A stretch of 64,000 nucleotides of DNA from Rhyacophila brunnea (GCA_022495005.1 JAGYXB010000563.1:372001-436000), one strand, 5' to 3'. Counted from the stretch's first letter, positions 36,512-48,038 are shown. The notes: generated by a model not told the origin, from the letters alone. Numbers and translations: made by a program.

Positions 36512-36984
36512 TGCACTGACTGATTTGGACCCCCCCCCACGATAAAAAACGAACAATCTAATTTTAATTTTCCAAATTGATCCATTCATACAATTTTTAT
36601 TTTGTATAAATTATACAAACATGGTTTAATATTGAAACAGTCTCTTTTCTTACAAATTATAATACATACCTACAGCAGAATACCTACCAATTTAGTATTT
36701 TTGGAAAATAGCTTTCATGAATTTCTATTTAAATCGAATAGAACGGAAATGAGGATTACGTTAATGAAGGAATACTTAATAAAAAACTTCTGAATATATA
36801 ATCATAGGACGCGTCATCAGCACCGCAGGCAAAAAAATCTCTGCGACTGTGTCTGTCTGGTTTTAAATCTTCGAAGGCCCCTTTAAAATTTTCTCACGAA
36901 TCTGTTGCGTCATATTACGTTAGGGAAACGCGTTTTTGCTCAGATCATTATATGTATTGGACAAACCCTCGAGCCAAACCGATA

Positions 36985-37055
36985 AGCCGATAGCTCACTG
37001 GCTAGGTCGTCTCACCCGGCAAGTGTGAGACATGTATTCGAATCTCACTCGGCAT
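36985..37055 (+). mobile_element. tRNA-like SINE head
   Basis: The sequence contains an A box (TAGCTCACTGG) and a B box (GTATTCGAATC) at tRNA spacing. The start GCCGA can pair with TCGGC at the end, so it is quite tRNA-like. The anticodon region does not form a normal loop by eye, and AT-rich sequence follows, so a SINE head or tRNA pseudogene is more likely than a tRNA gene. Confidence 0.5.
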
Positions 37056-37059
37056 AATA

Positions 37060-37855
37060 TTTTATATATAAATATTTTAATAGATATATGCGATGTTATT
37101 TTAAAGTTAAGTTAACCAACAAATTCGATAATTAGATGGAAATGCAAATGACTGCCGTAATAGTTCGGATACCCATGTACCCAATTTTAAAGCGGCAACT
37201 TATGGATATGGATAAGTGGATGGTAAAACCCATCAGGTTTTGTTACTACAGAGAATGACTACTGATACTAAGGTGCTTGGAGCACATTTTGAAGATTCCG
37301 TGGATTGCAAGACAGAGTGATAGCATTCAAAAGATCAGCTGTACAAACCATTTATACAGAGAGTTTTACAATTTCATTGACAACGTATTATATAATATAT
37401 AAATAATCCATTTGGAGAGGCACATTGATCGCCAAAAAATTTAGGGTCGACGCGGAAAAGGGACGTCCTTTGGCCGTTGATCTGACCGGGTGAAGGACGC
37501 TACGAGCGTCACAAACTGAAACCTTGTGAACTGAAATGATTAATTATTAGTTGCGGAGGTACCCATTTTGTAATAATATTATAACAAAAAAATAATTTGA
37601 TAGGTACACGCATGAAGTTAACGCCCACCATATGTTCAAGAAGTAAAAGTAAGTAAGTATTGAAATATTTAATGCTAATGAGTTTTTAATGTTAGGTATA
37701 AGAAACAGTTAAATATTATTATATTTACTTATGCCCCAAGAAGAGTGAGACGATAATTTTTGCAAGTTTTTATTAAGGAAGTCTTCTATTAAGGAACCTT
37801 ATGTTATCGACCAGTCATGTCCCACCTCTCAATCCATATCTCATTTTTTTATTAT
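37060..37855. other. non-coding stretch
   Basis: No gene recognised. A GC-rich patch of about 90 bp at 37425-37515 is unmatched. Confidence 0.4.
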
Positions 37856-37860
37856 TTTTA

Positions 37861-38063
37861 AACATGTTCGACAAAGTGGAGGCTGCATTAACAGCGTTTT
37901 TGTATTTACGAGAAATGTATGTTAGCCACTTACTCAACCTATTAGGTCCATAGATCCAAACACACATTGAATAATAACACGAGATTTTTTCAGATCCAGT
38001 ATTCGAACCCGGGACCCATGACATTATAAGCCTGACGCGTAACCGCTCAGCCATCGTAGGCAC
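37861..38063 (-). mobile_element. SINE family A copy
   Basis: Minus-strand SINE with a tRNA-like head at 37990-38063. The B box is GGTTCGAATAC-like and the A box is TGGCTGAGCGGT. The family A body 'ctaataggttgagtaagtgg' and 'catttctcgtaaatac' follows. Part of the 3' end is shortened compared with the copy at 39125. Confidence 0.7.
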
Positions 38064-39114
38064 CAAATTTATAGAAAAAATATATATTTTTTTAAATTAA
38101 ATTATTTTTTATTCAATGAATGTAGTATCCGTTATTAAACATACATAATTTGGAACATTTCATAAATTATGTTTTTAACTTTCCAGCGGAGCTCGAACCT
38201 GAATTCATCGGATTTCAATTAATGTGCTATATCAATTGAAATCTGTACCACAATAATCACCTTGAAATGTACTACTTAATAATTATGCGTTGGAGATGTT
38301 ATCTCACATTTCGTTAATATTGGTGACCATCATTTGTGAGATCGAATCAAGTAATTAACTTTTTACCTTGATTCCTTGAAATTCTAACACCATCTAGTAA
38401 TCATAATAAGTACCAATTATAGCATAGTTGATAGTACATTTTTGCTTAATTGTTAAACCCAGGAAACACAGAATTAATGAGAATTGAAATAGGTACCTAA
38501 TATGTGGTAAGTAACAGGCAGCCGATCTCGAGTGTGGAAGAATATGGGATAAACTTAAACACGTGTCAAGAATACGTCATTCTAATATTTTCCTTCGTTC
38601 TGAGAACTGATCTCGGTTTAAGCACTGACGCTCATTCAATATTGGTGTATTTGAAGGTTGTAATACACACTATTGCACGCCTATAATACTATGTGTTTCA
38701 TTTTAGTATGACTCTTATTGGGGAGTGTAGAGTGTGGTATCAACTACACCGCTAATATAATTTGCGTGTAGATATGCGTCGATGTGATATTATATGGGTC
38801 TTTACAAAAGGAAACGCAACGCGCGTGAGCATTTATATCGTTTTGTATTTCGTATAAAGCACAATTAATTACACATCTGGTGATATTATATATACCTACG
38901 AAAAGTATATTCATCTATAATGTACACTTACAGGTTTAATAATACTTTTAACTTGACATTCTTGGAACGGACGCGTGTCTCGTAATCTATTAATATTTAA
39001 GCTCTCCTGACAACTAACGTTTCCGTCTCGTTAATGGCTATGCTCTAAAAATGAGAATTTACATCATCTCCTCTAAACTTCTACACACTCACACATTCAA
39101 ACCCCCTGCTTCTT
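38064..39114. other. non-coding stretch
   Basis: No gene recognised. At 38188-38245 (minus strand) a B box, GGTTCGAGCTCC, and a weaker A-box-like TAGCACATTAA suggest another decayed SINE head. Confidence 0.4.
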
Positions 39115-39124
39115 ATTGGGGTAT

Positions 39125-39369
39125 TTTTTTTTTCCGACCATGTCCGATCCTGATAGGATCATATGGGCCTCCACAGAGTGGAGGTTTGTATTGACCGATT
39201 TTGTTTTTTACGAGAAATGGATGTCAGCCACTTGCTCAACCTATTAGGTCCATACCCTGACACACACAAATTGAAAAATAATTTTTGTACTTGCCAGACC
39301 CAGGATTCGAACCTGGGACCCACGGCTTTGTAGTCCGACGCTTATGCCGCGCGGCCACCTTGGGCGTAA
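39125..39369 (-). mobile_element. SINE family A, complete copy with target duplications
   Basis: The best family A copy. On the minus strand it starts GCCCAAGGTGGCCGCGCGGC (A box included) and carries a perfect B box, GGTTCGAATCC. The conserved body ends with 'aggatcggacatggtcgg' and an A-tail (T-run at 39125-39133). A 10-bp duplication, ATTGGGGTAT, flanks it at 39115-39124 and 39370-39379. These are the hallmarks of a tRNA-derived SINE moved by LINE machinery. No coding capacity is expected. Confidence 0.88.
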
Positions 39370-39379
39370 ATTGGGGTAT

Positions 39380-40060
39380 AGTCTATCTGAATTCTATTTA
39401 CTAATCTGTTCTGTGGGTAAACCATATTGACCAAAATCTAATGGATGCTGATTTGAGTACCGTCCTTCTCGCAACATTTTTTTTTATAAGTTATATATTA
39501 TATTTATTTTCGGAAGTGATGAATATATGGATATATTAATTATTATTTTCATAATATAATACTGGTATATCATCGAAACACACTGGCGAGTTTAATGTAG
39601 GTAATTTATTAAAAAAAAACTAATCTGTTTATAAATTAGGCTACTGTTATGAAGACTAAATTGAATCGTTTCATTGAAAATATGGTCCAGTTATGATGGG
39701 CTGGCGCCTGACCGATATAACTGCTGACGGCTATTTCCTACATACGAGAATCAGAGGTGCACCGCCCGCCCAGTCTGTGCGAGATTATCTGTGTTAGATA
39801 AGTCAAGGATGCCACCTGCCCGGGATTTTAACGGGTCTGTCGGGAAAATTATTTTGTCCGGATTTTTTTTGTTCTGTGTTTAATTCATGCAACAATGAAT
39901 CTTGCCAGACATATGACTTTGTATTTTGTATGTACATTTCAAATTTACAAAATGTATTATATTATCACGGGCTTCATAATAATGTTATAACGAAAATGGC
40001 TATTCCACTAAAAAAACTAATTTGTAGAATTTAATTTAATTGTTCACTAGCATTAGTTCT
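39380..40060. other. non-coding stretch
   Basis: No gene or complete element recognised. Confidence 0.4.
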
Positions 40061-40068
40061 ACATCCGT

Positions 40069-40472
40069 CAGTGACGTCCCTAGATAAAATGCCGCCCCTA
40101 GTCAGCGCCAAAATGCCGCCTCATTTTTTTTATAAGTGCATTATTTTTATCATCCTTTCATGAGTCCAATGTCTAAGAAATGTGTTGTATGGATACATTA
40201 CCAACAATATATCGGACTAATCACAAATCTGCAAATATGGTCTCTGGTTTCTGGTCACCAAGGACGTCGAAGGGCAACGGAAGTAAACTAGATATCGTGA
40301 ACCTGATAAAATCAGTGAGTTGATTTTTTTTAATCGAAAGATATTTTCATTATTACTAAGTTTATGTAGCTATTTCCATATATTCCAAATGATTTTCCTC
40401 GATTTGCCGCCCTTAGAGTAACTGCCGCCCCCAAGCGACGCTCAATCTGCCTACCCCCACGGGACGTCACTG
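40069..40472. mobile_element. hAT-type MITE, family G, complete copy
   Basis: A 404-bp element with ends CAGTGACGTCCC and GGGACGTCACTG. An exact 8-bp duplication ACATCCGT lies at 40061-40068 and 40473-40480. Near both ends it carries repeated GCCGCC words. It has no coding capacity. An older, incomplete relative follows immediately. Confidence 0.88.
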
Positions 40473-40480
40473 ACATCCGT

Positions 40481-40872
40481 CATGTATCTTCGCCGTCTCC
40501 ATGATACCTCACCACAACTGCTTCCAAGACAAAATGCCGCTCCATTTTTATACAGTAGTTTTTATCATCCATGCACGTGGCGTTTCATGTCGCCATGGAC
40601 GTCGAAGGGCAACGGAAATAAACTAGAAATCGCGAACACGACAAAAAATTACAGTCCCGTTAAACCTTTTATTTTAATTAATACATTTTGTTTCCAGCCA
40701 GGGAGCTGAATTTTTTAATGGAAAGCTATTTTTAGTATTACTAAATTTATGCAGGTACCTTGCTATTTCTATATAAATTATATACCAAATGATTCTCCTC
40801 GATTTGCCGCCTTTCGAGTAACTGCCGCCCCCAAGCGATGCTCAATCTGCCTACCCACACGGGACGTCACTG
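40481..40872. mobile_element. hAT-type MITE, family G, second copy lacking its left end
   Basis: This sequence runs parallel to the family G element just upstream. It shares 'aaaatgccgctcc', 'gacgtcgaagggcaacggaa', 'cctcgatttgccgcc' and the terminal GGGACGTCACTG ending at 40872. Its left terminus is replaced by unrelated sequence. The two copies lie head to tail with no spacer beyond the target duplication. Confidence 0.7.
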
Positions 40873-42577
40873 TGCCTATCCCATTTTTAAAGACCCAATG
40901 TGGAGACGTTTCTATACATATTGTCAAACAATTTCAACTTATATATTCAAATTTTCCTCCGTCTGGCACCGGGAAAAATACTAACCAGTTTTCACAAACG
41001 AGTGCTAAAGCATTTAGTAGTACTTATTCTTAATAAATGATGTAAAAATTACAAAAATAATTAGATTGCGTGTTCTACACATTTTCCTAGATACTAGATC
41101 ATAACATCCTTTATGTTAAAGTATAAATCAGATTTTTTTTGTCTATCTCAGGGTTTCACACAATTCAACATGGCAACCCTAGATAGGTAAGTTCTCGCAT
41201 AGAAGGCCTACTTTTAAACGCATGCGAACCATGATATACAGTCATACAATATCATAGAGTCAGCTGTAACACGACACTGACAAAACCAATAACTACTTGC
41301 TACATTTTAGTGTGGTAGGTAATACACAAAATAAATGGTTTACATAGATTGGTGCTAGTTTTCTTACATTTGAAGTCATACGCATCTTATAAGTAAAGCA
41401 ATCAGACCGATCTGTATTTATAGTAAAACATGCAGAATATGGATAGAATTATTATAAAAAACACAATAATATTTATAAAAATCAAAGAAAAATATCAATA
41501 ATAAAAATATGGACAGAGTGGGATCCGGATTTGAATACAGCAAGTTAACTGTCAACTGAAGTAACATATTAGAATGTTTTCTAATTCCATCAAAAACAAC
41601 CATGCTACCGTATTTTCAATCAAAGTGATAAAATTAATAACTTTGATTCATAGATAGCGTCAGGATTACTAACAAAATATGTTTTTATATTCCTTTACTG
41701 GCAGATATTTTTTTAAATTAATTATCACTCTTTGATATAATTAAAGTGGCAAGCGAAATGTGTGTTCGACACTTATTCGTACAAGATTTTTTATCCGATT
41801 TTTCCAATGTGTATGTAGGCTTATCCGAGTTATTTTAACCTACCTACCTTCATATTCATTGACACCATTGTTTCTATAAAATGGGTGAAAGAACAGAGCC
41901 GCTACAAAGCGTAAGCTGTTATATCCTGCACGTGAGTATATAATTTTCATAATATTATTTTCACAATAGTCGGAAGTCTTTAATTTTAGTTGCTTCCGGT
42001 ACCTGCTCAAATAAATAACGCTAGACAAAGATAAATCGACAAATAAACTGTTAGCTACTTGTATTATTTTTGTGAAGACAGTTTTGATAAGAGGTGTTTT
42101 GTGATATACGAATTGTTAATGATTATATTTTCTTGTGAAAGAGCTTCCAGATGTCTATGAAGCATATACTTACTTCACTAGAAAGCCACATTGGTGATGA
42201 TATGGTGCTATTTTAAGATATTACAAAATCTTAATGCCATTTTCATCAGGAAAGACCTGCATACCCAAGACAGGCTCTCAGTGTTCAAGTCAGGGGTAAT
42301 AATATTTGTAGTGCAAAAATATTAATGGTAATATAAAGGGGCTGGTGGTTACCACAAACTGGAGTGACCAAATGAATGGTTCTTACTTTTAAAGGCTATC
42401 TGAAATTCATTGGGTCGTAGGCTGATGGTAGCATGGCGGAATATAATTTAGCCCAGGGGTTGGAAAACTACGAAGGATCAAATTCGGCGCAGATGCTAAG
42501 AATGTATTTTACATTTCTAAAGTTTAAATACATATGTTGTAAAAATTAAAAGACTAAGTGAAATCTCCAGTCCATAC
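40873..42577. other. AT-rich non-coding stretch
   Basis: No gene or complete element recognised. A solo hAT-like end, CAGGGGTTGGAAAACT, occurs near 42455 without a partner nearby. Confidence 0.4.
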
Positions 42578-43026
42578 AAATTTGCAGAGGATATATGAGT
42601 CGCTTAGAATCATAACTCACATATTCCAAAAATCAAGTTTTGAGATAATCGCTAAAAACCAACAGAGCACTATTTTTTGTAATTAGAATAACAGTATTGA
42701 ACTCCCTAGAATATTAATGAGTGAGAGAGGTATATATACCTAATACTCCTAACGTTGCAGACATACAGATGAGAAATAGAGCTCCCCGATTGGTTAGGAA
42801 GGCGTTGGTGACAAAACTCTATTCTTTGAAATATACGACATATTACACCAACAATGAACTTTGTCAACGATTTTCACATGGTTTAAATTGACTTTTTATA
42901 CTCAACTATTTTTCGGTATATAGATTAATTCATTTAGAATCACTTGGCATATTTAACAAAAAAACGACAAAATTGCAATATGTGAGTTATGATTCTAAGC
43001 GACTCATATATCTCTGTTGAAATTTT
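42578..43026. mobile_element. inverted-repeat element K
   Basis: About 449 bp bounded by a long inverted repeat of about 45 bp. The core word on the left is ATATGAGTCGCTTAGAATC followed by ATAACTCACATATT, with the exact complement at 42977-43010. The interior is unrelated AT-rich sequence with no coding frame. The superfamily is not determined. Confidence 0.65.
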
Positions 43027-44301
43027 GTGAAAAATAAAATAATTTTATACTTTTGACTAAGCGACCGTCTCATTTTTTCATGGAAAATAGCCACTGTATC
43101 GTAGGTATAAATAAGTATAGAATAATTATTAATAATATTAGTGAATCAGGTGACTCATTTCTTGTTATAATTATGAAGGTATTGTAAAACAAAGGTGTTA
43201 TGCTAGTTTTATTAGCATTATACGAAAATATAACAATTTGTTTTGTCAAATTTGACCGTAAATAGGTACCTACTCATTTTGTTAAATAACAGTGCGCAGA
43301 TACACACAAAAGGCAGGAAAATCATATAATTAATGTATATAGAGCGGACTTTGCTCAAGCTGTTATATTGAAAAGGTTTATTTGTGTAGTTACTAGTCAC
43401 AGTTTCAATGATTTAGTTTAGAAATATTGTGTAAGTATGCAATTTAAGTACCTAGTTATACGGGTATATTCAATATGATGAAAAAATACTTTCTCAGTTA
43501 TTTTAATAACTTATTCAACGTTCAAATTGTATTGTAATGAAATCATATTAACAAATAAAATGTAATGAGCAGTAGACGAAATAATATTTACGTGATATTT
43601 AATTATCACAGCCTTCCCATACATTCAACGAGGAACACAAAAACTTTTCTATGACAAAATCAAAAAAATACCTACGGCGATATAATTATTACAGTTGTAT
43701 GGGTGAAAAGGAAGCGTTTGTCAAATAACATTTTATCTTGTTTTGTCTAGTTTATATACCCACATATTATGTATTATAGTAGAAAATAACTTTTTTTTAT
43801 GTTTAGTAAATAATTTTAAGTATACTACCAAAGAAACAAAATTAATCCCTTAAGTACTATCCTAGCATTTTTTTTCAGTTACCTATTATAGCCTACCTTC
43901 CTCCAAAGGGTATTTTTCGTCACTGAGTTATAGTAACTATATTATATATGTAGGTAATAAGTATAATAAGAGTATTGGCTCAATAAAAAGTGAATCATTT
44001 CCTATATCTTCATGACTTCCGTTATATACAAGTTTAATCTAGTGAGTTGCGGATCAACCAGTGTTTTACATACAGTTCATTCACCAAGCATTACATTTCT
44101 GATACCAAAGAAAGTCATATTTTTTAAAATTGTGGCCAAGTGCATTATTTTCGGATAGCTATTTTAATTTATTAATTGAGTTGGCGACTACGTAGTAACT
44201 TCATTATAATGTTTTTTGTTAATTCTACGATAATTAAGTTATTTATGTTGATAGCTGTTTCGAGCTATGAAGTCATCTTAATAACGTCACTAAAGTAATT
44301 A
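43027..44301. other. non-coding stretch with a family H right-end fragment
   Basis: No gene recognised. At about 43865-43927 the words 'agcctaccttcctccaaa' and TTTTCGTCACTGAG resemble the right end of the family H element that ends at 23183. Confidence 0.4.
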
Positions 44302-44514
44302 CAGGTCTCGAAATGGACCGGAGCGCCGTTCCGGTTCGTACAATCCCGAAAGTTATTGCTCCGTCTAAACGTCTCGTGGAAATATTAATTTAACTATATG
44401 AGCTAAATATGCCATATTATAATAAAAATTGTAACACTTATTTTTATAAAATACACATCCAATTAGATAACTATGATAATATTTTTTTAATTATCGAACG
44501 CTCCGGTTCGTAAA
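44302..44514. mobile_element. hAT-type MITE, family B, right-truncated
   Basis: Starts CAGGTCTCGAAATGGACCGG and follows the family B sequence to 'gctccggttcgtaaa', then loses the last part of the right inverted repeat. No target duplication can be tested. It is an older, defective copy of the family seen at 391 and 47041. Confidence 0.75.
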
Positions 44515-45405
44515 TAATTCTAAGTAATTAAGAGGTTATTTTAAGTATAAGGAAATCTTGTTCGCGAAGGTTTCTGGAAGTCCAAAATAGGAAAGCGAGT
44601 ATAGCGTTTATGACAAATCAATAGGTACCAATATAAATAAATTAAATTTCTCTAAAATTCATATTGATAATACACTAATTAAATGCAATTGCTGGACTTA
44701 GAGAAAAAGAGTTACCTTTATATTTCTAAGTTTTGCTACTAAATATGAAAATCTGGAGAAAGAGAAATGCATTATACTATTAACGATCTTCATAATGCAG
44801 TTCGTGGACTCTGGTGCTGAGCAGATTGCCGACGCCAATGAAGATTCTGTCGCGTTCTTCATTTTGTTCGTTCCTGCGTGTGGCTGTTCTGCTTCTTCCT
44901 TTATGTCACTCCCAACCCATGTATAAATATATATATTTAGATATAGCACTTGAAAAAAAACTAAATGTTTGAGCTACGTTAAAAGTTTATCGACCCCTGC
45001 TATAGTGTAAGTATGCATACATTGTCCGGTTTATACATAACCTTAATGTAGCACTAGTCTATTGTATGAAAGCAAACTTTATTGCTGTGTTATATTTGAT
45101 GACACCACAACGAGTCACTATTCCCTAATGTCCGCCAAAATATGCGAGGCCGGTCTGACAATTGAATATAAATTATTTTGAACAGTGGCGGCGTGAATGT
45201 TCGACGATATGTGAGAGAGATTGTGAATGCTCATGAGTATGCGAATGTTGGAGTGTAGCGGCGAACGTGTGATCGCTTGGACCCAGGGGACGAAGTTCGA
45301 CGGTCGCATTCAAACACATTATGTACGTCCTGATAAACAGTGGCTTACTCCAGTTTCTAACGATCTTCTTAGTATGAAATAATTTCCAATAAAATAATTA
45401 TAGAT
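44515..45405. other. non-coding stretch
   Basis: No gene recognised. A patch of about 200 bp at 45110-45310 is richer in CpG and GC than its surroundings and holds a 63-codon minus-strand ORF without recognised motif. A solo hAT-like end (complement of CAGGGGTCGATAAACTTTT) lies at about 44978-44997. Confidence 0.4.
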
Positions 45406-45409
45406 TCTC

Positions 45410-45720
45410 TCGTCTCCTTCTCCATTATTCCTTAATGGGAAGATCGTAACCACCCTGAACTATATTCAAATTCTACGCGATTAAGACTCTCAATCTCACA
45501 CAGTCCTCTCCCCCTCAGAGCAGAGTGGACACTACCCCCTGCAAGCTCCTTCACTCAAAACCACCAGTCTCTTCAGGTTATCTGGTCCGTGCCGAATATG
45601 TCCAAAAATTGAAGAATGCGGTCTCAGACATATTGTTGAGAGTCGTTCCTTTATCTGGAGTCTCTGGATGTTTGACTGATTCTTCATTGTGTTTTGTCTG
45701 AGAAATCGGAATCATGTGTA
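45410..45720 (-). pseudogene. RTE-like LINE coding fragment
   Basis: Aligns by eye, in the same minus-strand orientation, with the LINE fragments at 55985-56600 and 60395-60860. Shared words include 'ttatctggtccgtgccgaa', 'tttatctggagtctctgga' and 'gatcgtaaccacc'. The region corresponds to the LINE protein C-terminal part, downstream of the reverse transcriptase core. Multiple indels and stops are present, and it is dead. Confidence 0.6.
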
Positions 45721-46078
45721 TGTGGAAATTTCAATTATATAGTCCAAAACTTATAATCGACTTAAATCGAAATAATTTGTTAGGTAGATTATATAATATT
45801 ATGTTTAAGTGTTCGATAGAATGACACCTTATTCATCTGTTTAAAAGTACATACCTACAAGGTATAAATTTTTATTAAAAAAATGCTACAAAAAACGTCA
45901 AGCTGTGTCTATAAGTAAAAATGACAATTAACTTCCCTCGGCGATATAGTTAACCTACGCCTTTTACTAATATTCATTATGTCTATATCGTAAGTACATT
46001 ATCTACTATATTGACTATGCAGAGAAATTTGATTTCATAATGTTATTGGATTGAATGATTGCGCATGGTTTAAATTCA
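45721..46078. other. AT-rich non-coding stretch
   Basis: No gene or element recognised. Confidence 0.4.
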
Positions 46079-46551
46079 TTTTTTTTTTTTTTTTTACATA
46101 CGGTGAACATTACAAATTATAAATATAAGACGTTCACAACATGACATTCAAAAACAAAGAAATAGTATTTAAACAGTGTAAAGAAGAAATAAATATTTAT
46201 GTAGTACCTATGACAAAAACAGTATGAAAAGTAAGAGGTACAAAAATTATAAAAATTATAAATTATAAAGCATGGAAGCACACCAAATGAGCGATGTGGA
46301 CCCTTTATAAGAATTTATAAAAGAACGGCGTCCTATACTTATCCTCACGTAGATGGGATACATCAACATCCGAAGAGATTAGGTTGAACAGAGTTATTGC
46401 TCTCTCAATTGGTATCACCAATGGCAGGTTAGTTTTGCACCTTGGGAGAATAAAAAACCGATGCTCCCGATTCCTAAGATTACCAGAGACACACAAGTCA
46501 ATACCACCAAGAATGGCAGAGTTCTCATTTACGTACACCACGTATAAGTCG
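46079..46551 (-). mobile_element. Jockey-like LINE 3' end with poly-A tail
   Basis: Minus-strand LINE fragment. Its 3' end is a run of A (T-run at 46079-46096). The coding part (46305-46551) reads SGNLRNREHRFFILPRCKTN, then PIERAITLFN and SSDVDVSHLRE, matching the plus-strand copy at 24476-24929. This is the C-terminus of a Jockey/CR1-type non-LTR reverse transcriptase. It is 5'-truncated. The plus-strand ORF over the same bases is a shadow. Confidence 0.65.
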
Positions 46552-46666
46552 AAAAAAAACGTGACCAATATTTATTATATTTACCGACAATATGTCAAAT
46601 AAACACTTTCATTATTGGTACATATGTTTAGTATTATGTGATTCAGATAAAATACTAGCCAGCCAT

Positions 46667-47352
46667 CATGGTCCCCATAAGGGGGGGGCTGACAGGGCTC
46701 TAGCCTAGGGGCCCGGGCTCAGGAAGGGCCCGGCGTGATGAGTCGACCGATAAATGAGATAAACACAGACCACAAATAGCTCGATGCTCTAATAGTATAA
46801 ATATGATATAGTAGTAAAAAAGTCGCCTGCGGGGCTATTTCAGTTCAATAATTATTAATAATTAAAATATTTGATTGTACTTGATTGATTGTAATTTATA
46901 ACCGTGTGCCGATACTCAACAACTCCATAATTCAAATGGATGTACATATTAAAAATACAAAAAATCGCTAAAAATACAACTTAATTTTACCGCGTACATC
47001 ATGGAAAATGCTACTGTAGCGCGTCACACTGCTTTTACCCCAGGGCTCGAAATGGAACGGAACGCACCGGAGCGCCGTTCCGGCTCGTGAAATTTGTAAA
47101 ACTATCGCTCCGTCTCGTGGAAAAAATATGTTGACCGTCTGAGCTAGATAGGCCATAGAATAGAAAATCTGACACTTATTTTTATAAAATACGCATACGA
47201 TTTGATGACTATGTAAATATCTTCAGAAAATTTGTCGAGCGCTCCGGTTCGTAAACTTTTCCATTTCGAGCGCTGTTTTACCCGTAGCGATAGGTAGGAG
47301 AGCCCGCCAAACATCCTAGCCTGGGGGCCCGCTTATGGATGTGGGGGCCATG
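46667..47352 (+). mobile_element. hAT-type element, family D, containing a family B MITE
   Basis: A 686-bp unit. The left end is CATGGTCCCCATAAG and the complement of the right end is CATGGCCCCCACATCC. An exact 8-bp duplication CCAGCCAT lies at 46659-46666 and 47353-47360. It shares 'agggctctagcct', the 'aagtcgcctgcgg' block and 'ctagcctgggggcccgctt' with the copies at 16832 and 62370. A complete family B MITE sits inside it (47041-47275), so the original element was about 443 bp. It has no transposase frame. Confidence 0.88.
47041..47275 (+). mobile_element. hAT-type MITE, family B, nested in family D
   Basis: A 235-bp copy starting CAGGGCTCGAAATGGA and ending TCCATTTCGAGCGCTG. The exact 8-bp duplication TTTTACCC lies at 47033-47040 and 47276-47283. 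Compare the family D copy at 62370, where the corresponding sequence runs through uninterrupted. This shows that family B moved after this family D copy landed. Confidence 0.92.
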
Positions 47353-47360
47353 CCAGCCAT

Positions 47361-47559
47361 TCATTCCAGCCAATTATTATGTGTTAGTATTCTAGCCAGC
47401 TCAAACTCAGATCAGTAAACTGTTATGGATTCGCGCATGCGTACAAAATCTATCAAATGGTCTCAAGTCGGTATGTGATTTGAATGCGGGAATAAACCTA
47501 ATATAAGTCACAGGAATCCAGGATTCCAACATACATACGCTAAGGCTTTGTTATTCTGT
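47361..47559. other. non-coding stretch
   Basis: No feature recognised between the family D element and the putative promoter region. Confidence 0.4.
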
Positions 47560-47944
47560 TATTATAATCGTCGGTGGCGTTTACGAGGTTCGTGATGATA
47601 CACTTACTCCCCGCCACTGACTGCAATACCCACCGACTCGACAAAAACTCGCCAACCATCATTGCAGTCTCTGACGCTCAACAAACACGCTCGCTTATGC
47701 GGATAGAGCTTCCCGTCCAACCAAAAGCGCCGTGAGTGCATACGAAAAGTGACAAAACAATATATCACACGGTGACAAAACAAAAACACGACAAGTGACT
47801 TAATTTCATCATGCAATGCAGACCGGCTGGTTTTATTTAGTTTCGAATAGTATTCAGTGACCTCGTTTGACCTAGGATCTGGAAGGACGATTCGTGACAG
47901 GAATATTTATTGAGCGAAGCCTTGTTTGGTAATCTCTCGCTACA
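47560..47944 (+). promoter_or_regulatory. putative promoter / 5' leader of the exon at 47945
   Basis: About 385 bp upstream of a good start codon. It is noticeably richer in GC and CpG than the flanks, as insect promoters and first exons often are. A TCAGT word resembling the arthropod initiator lies at 47854-47858. No TATA box is placed convincingly in front of it, and a downstream element is only weakly matched. An in-frame TAA lies 15 nt before the ATG at 47945, so the leader does not extend the protein. The minus-strand 70-codon ORF here is probably a shadow. Confidence 0.35.
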
Positions 47945-48038
47945 ATGGGCCGTCAAAGCTTCAGATTGTTACGTGTGCTTTTTGCGATAGGATTGTTGGA
48001 GGTGACATCAACGCACGGTCGAAAAGAGAGAGAAAACG
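47945..48038 (+). CDS. putative first coding exon, signal peptide of a secreted or membrane protein
   Basis: The frame starts at ATG in the context CTACAATGGG and encodes 31 complete codons beginning MGRQSFRLLRVLFAIGLLEV. A basic n-region (R3, R7, R10), a hydrophobic core (LLRVLFAIGLL) and a short polar stretch (TSTHG) form a typical signal peptide. Charged residues RKEREN follow. The exon then meets a strong splice donor, ACG|GTATGT, at 48038/48039, leaving the frame in phase 1. An in-frame stop upstream supports this start. No later exon was recognised to the right, so the first intron may run beyond the window. The family is unknown. Confidence 0.5.

Noticed and set aside
36985..37055. Functional tRNA gene on the plus strand
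   Set aside because: The ends pair only partly, and no normal anticodon arm could be drawn; a SINE head or pseudogene is more likely.
42454..44998. A 2.5-kb hAT element between CAGGGGTTGGAAAACT and the complement of CAGGGGTCGATAAACT
   Set aside because: Flanks show no matching duplication and other elements occupy the interior; the ends are probably unrelated solo remnants.
46667..47352. GGGGGCCC-rich blocks as a CpG island or promoter
   Set aside because: They are the ends of family D MITEs, which recur elsewhere with target duplications.
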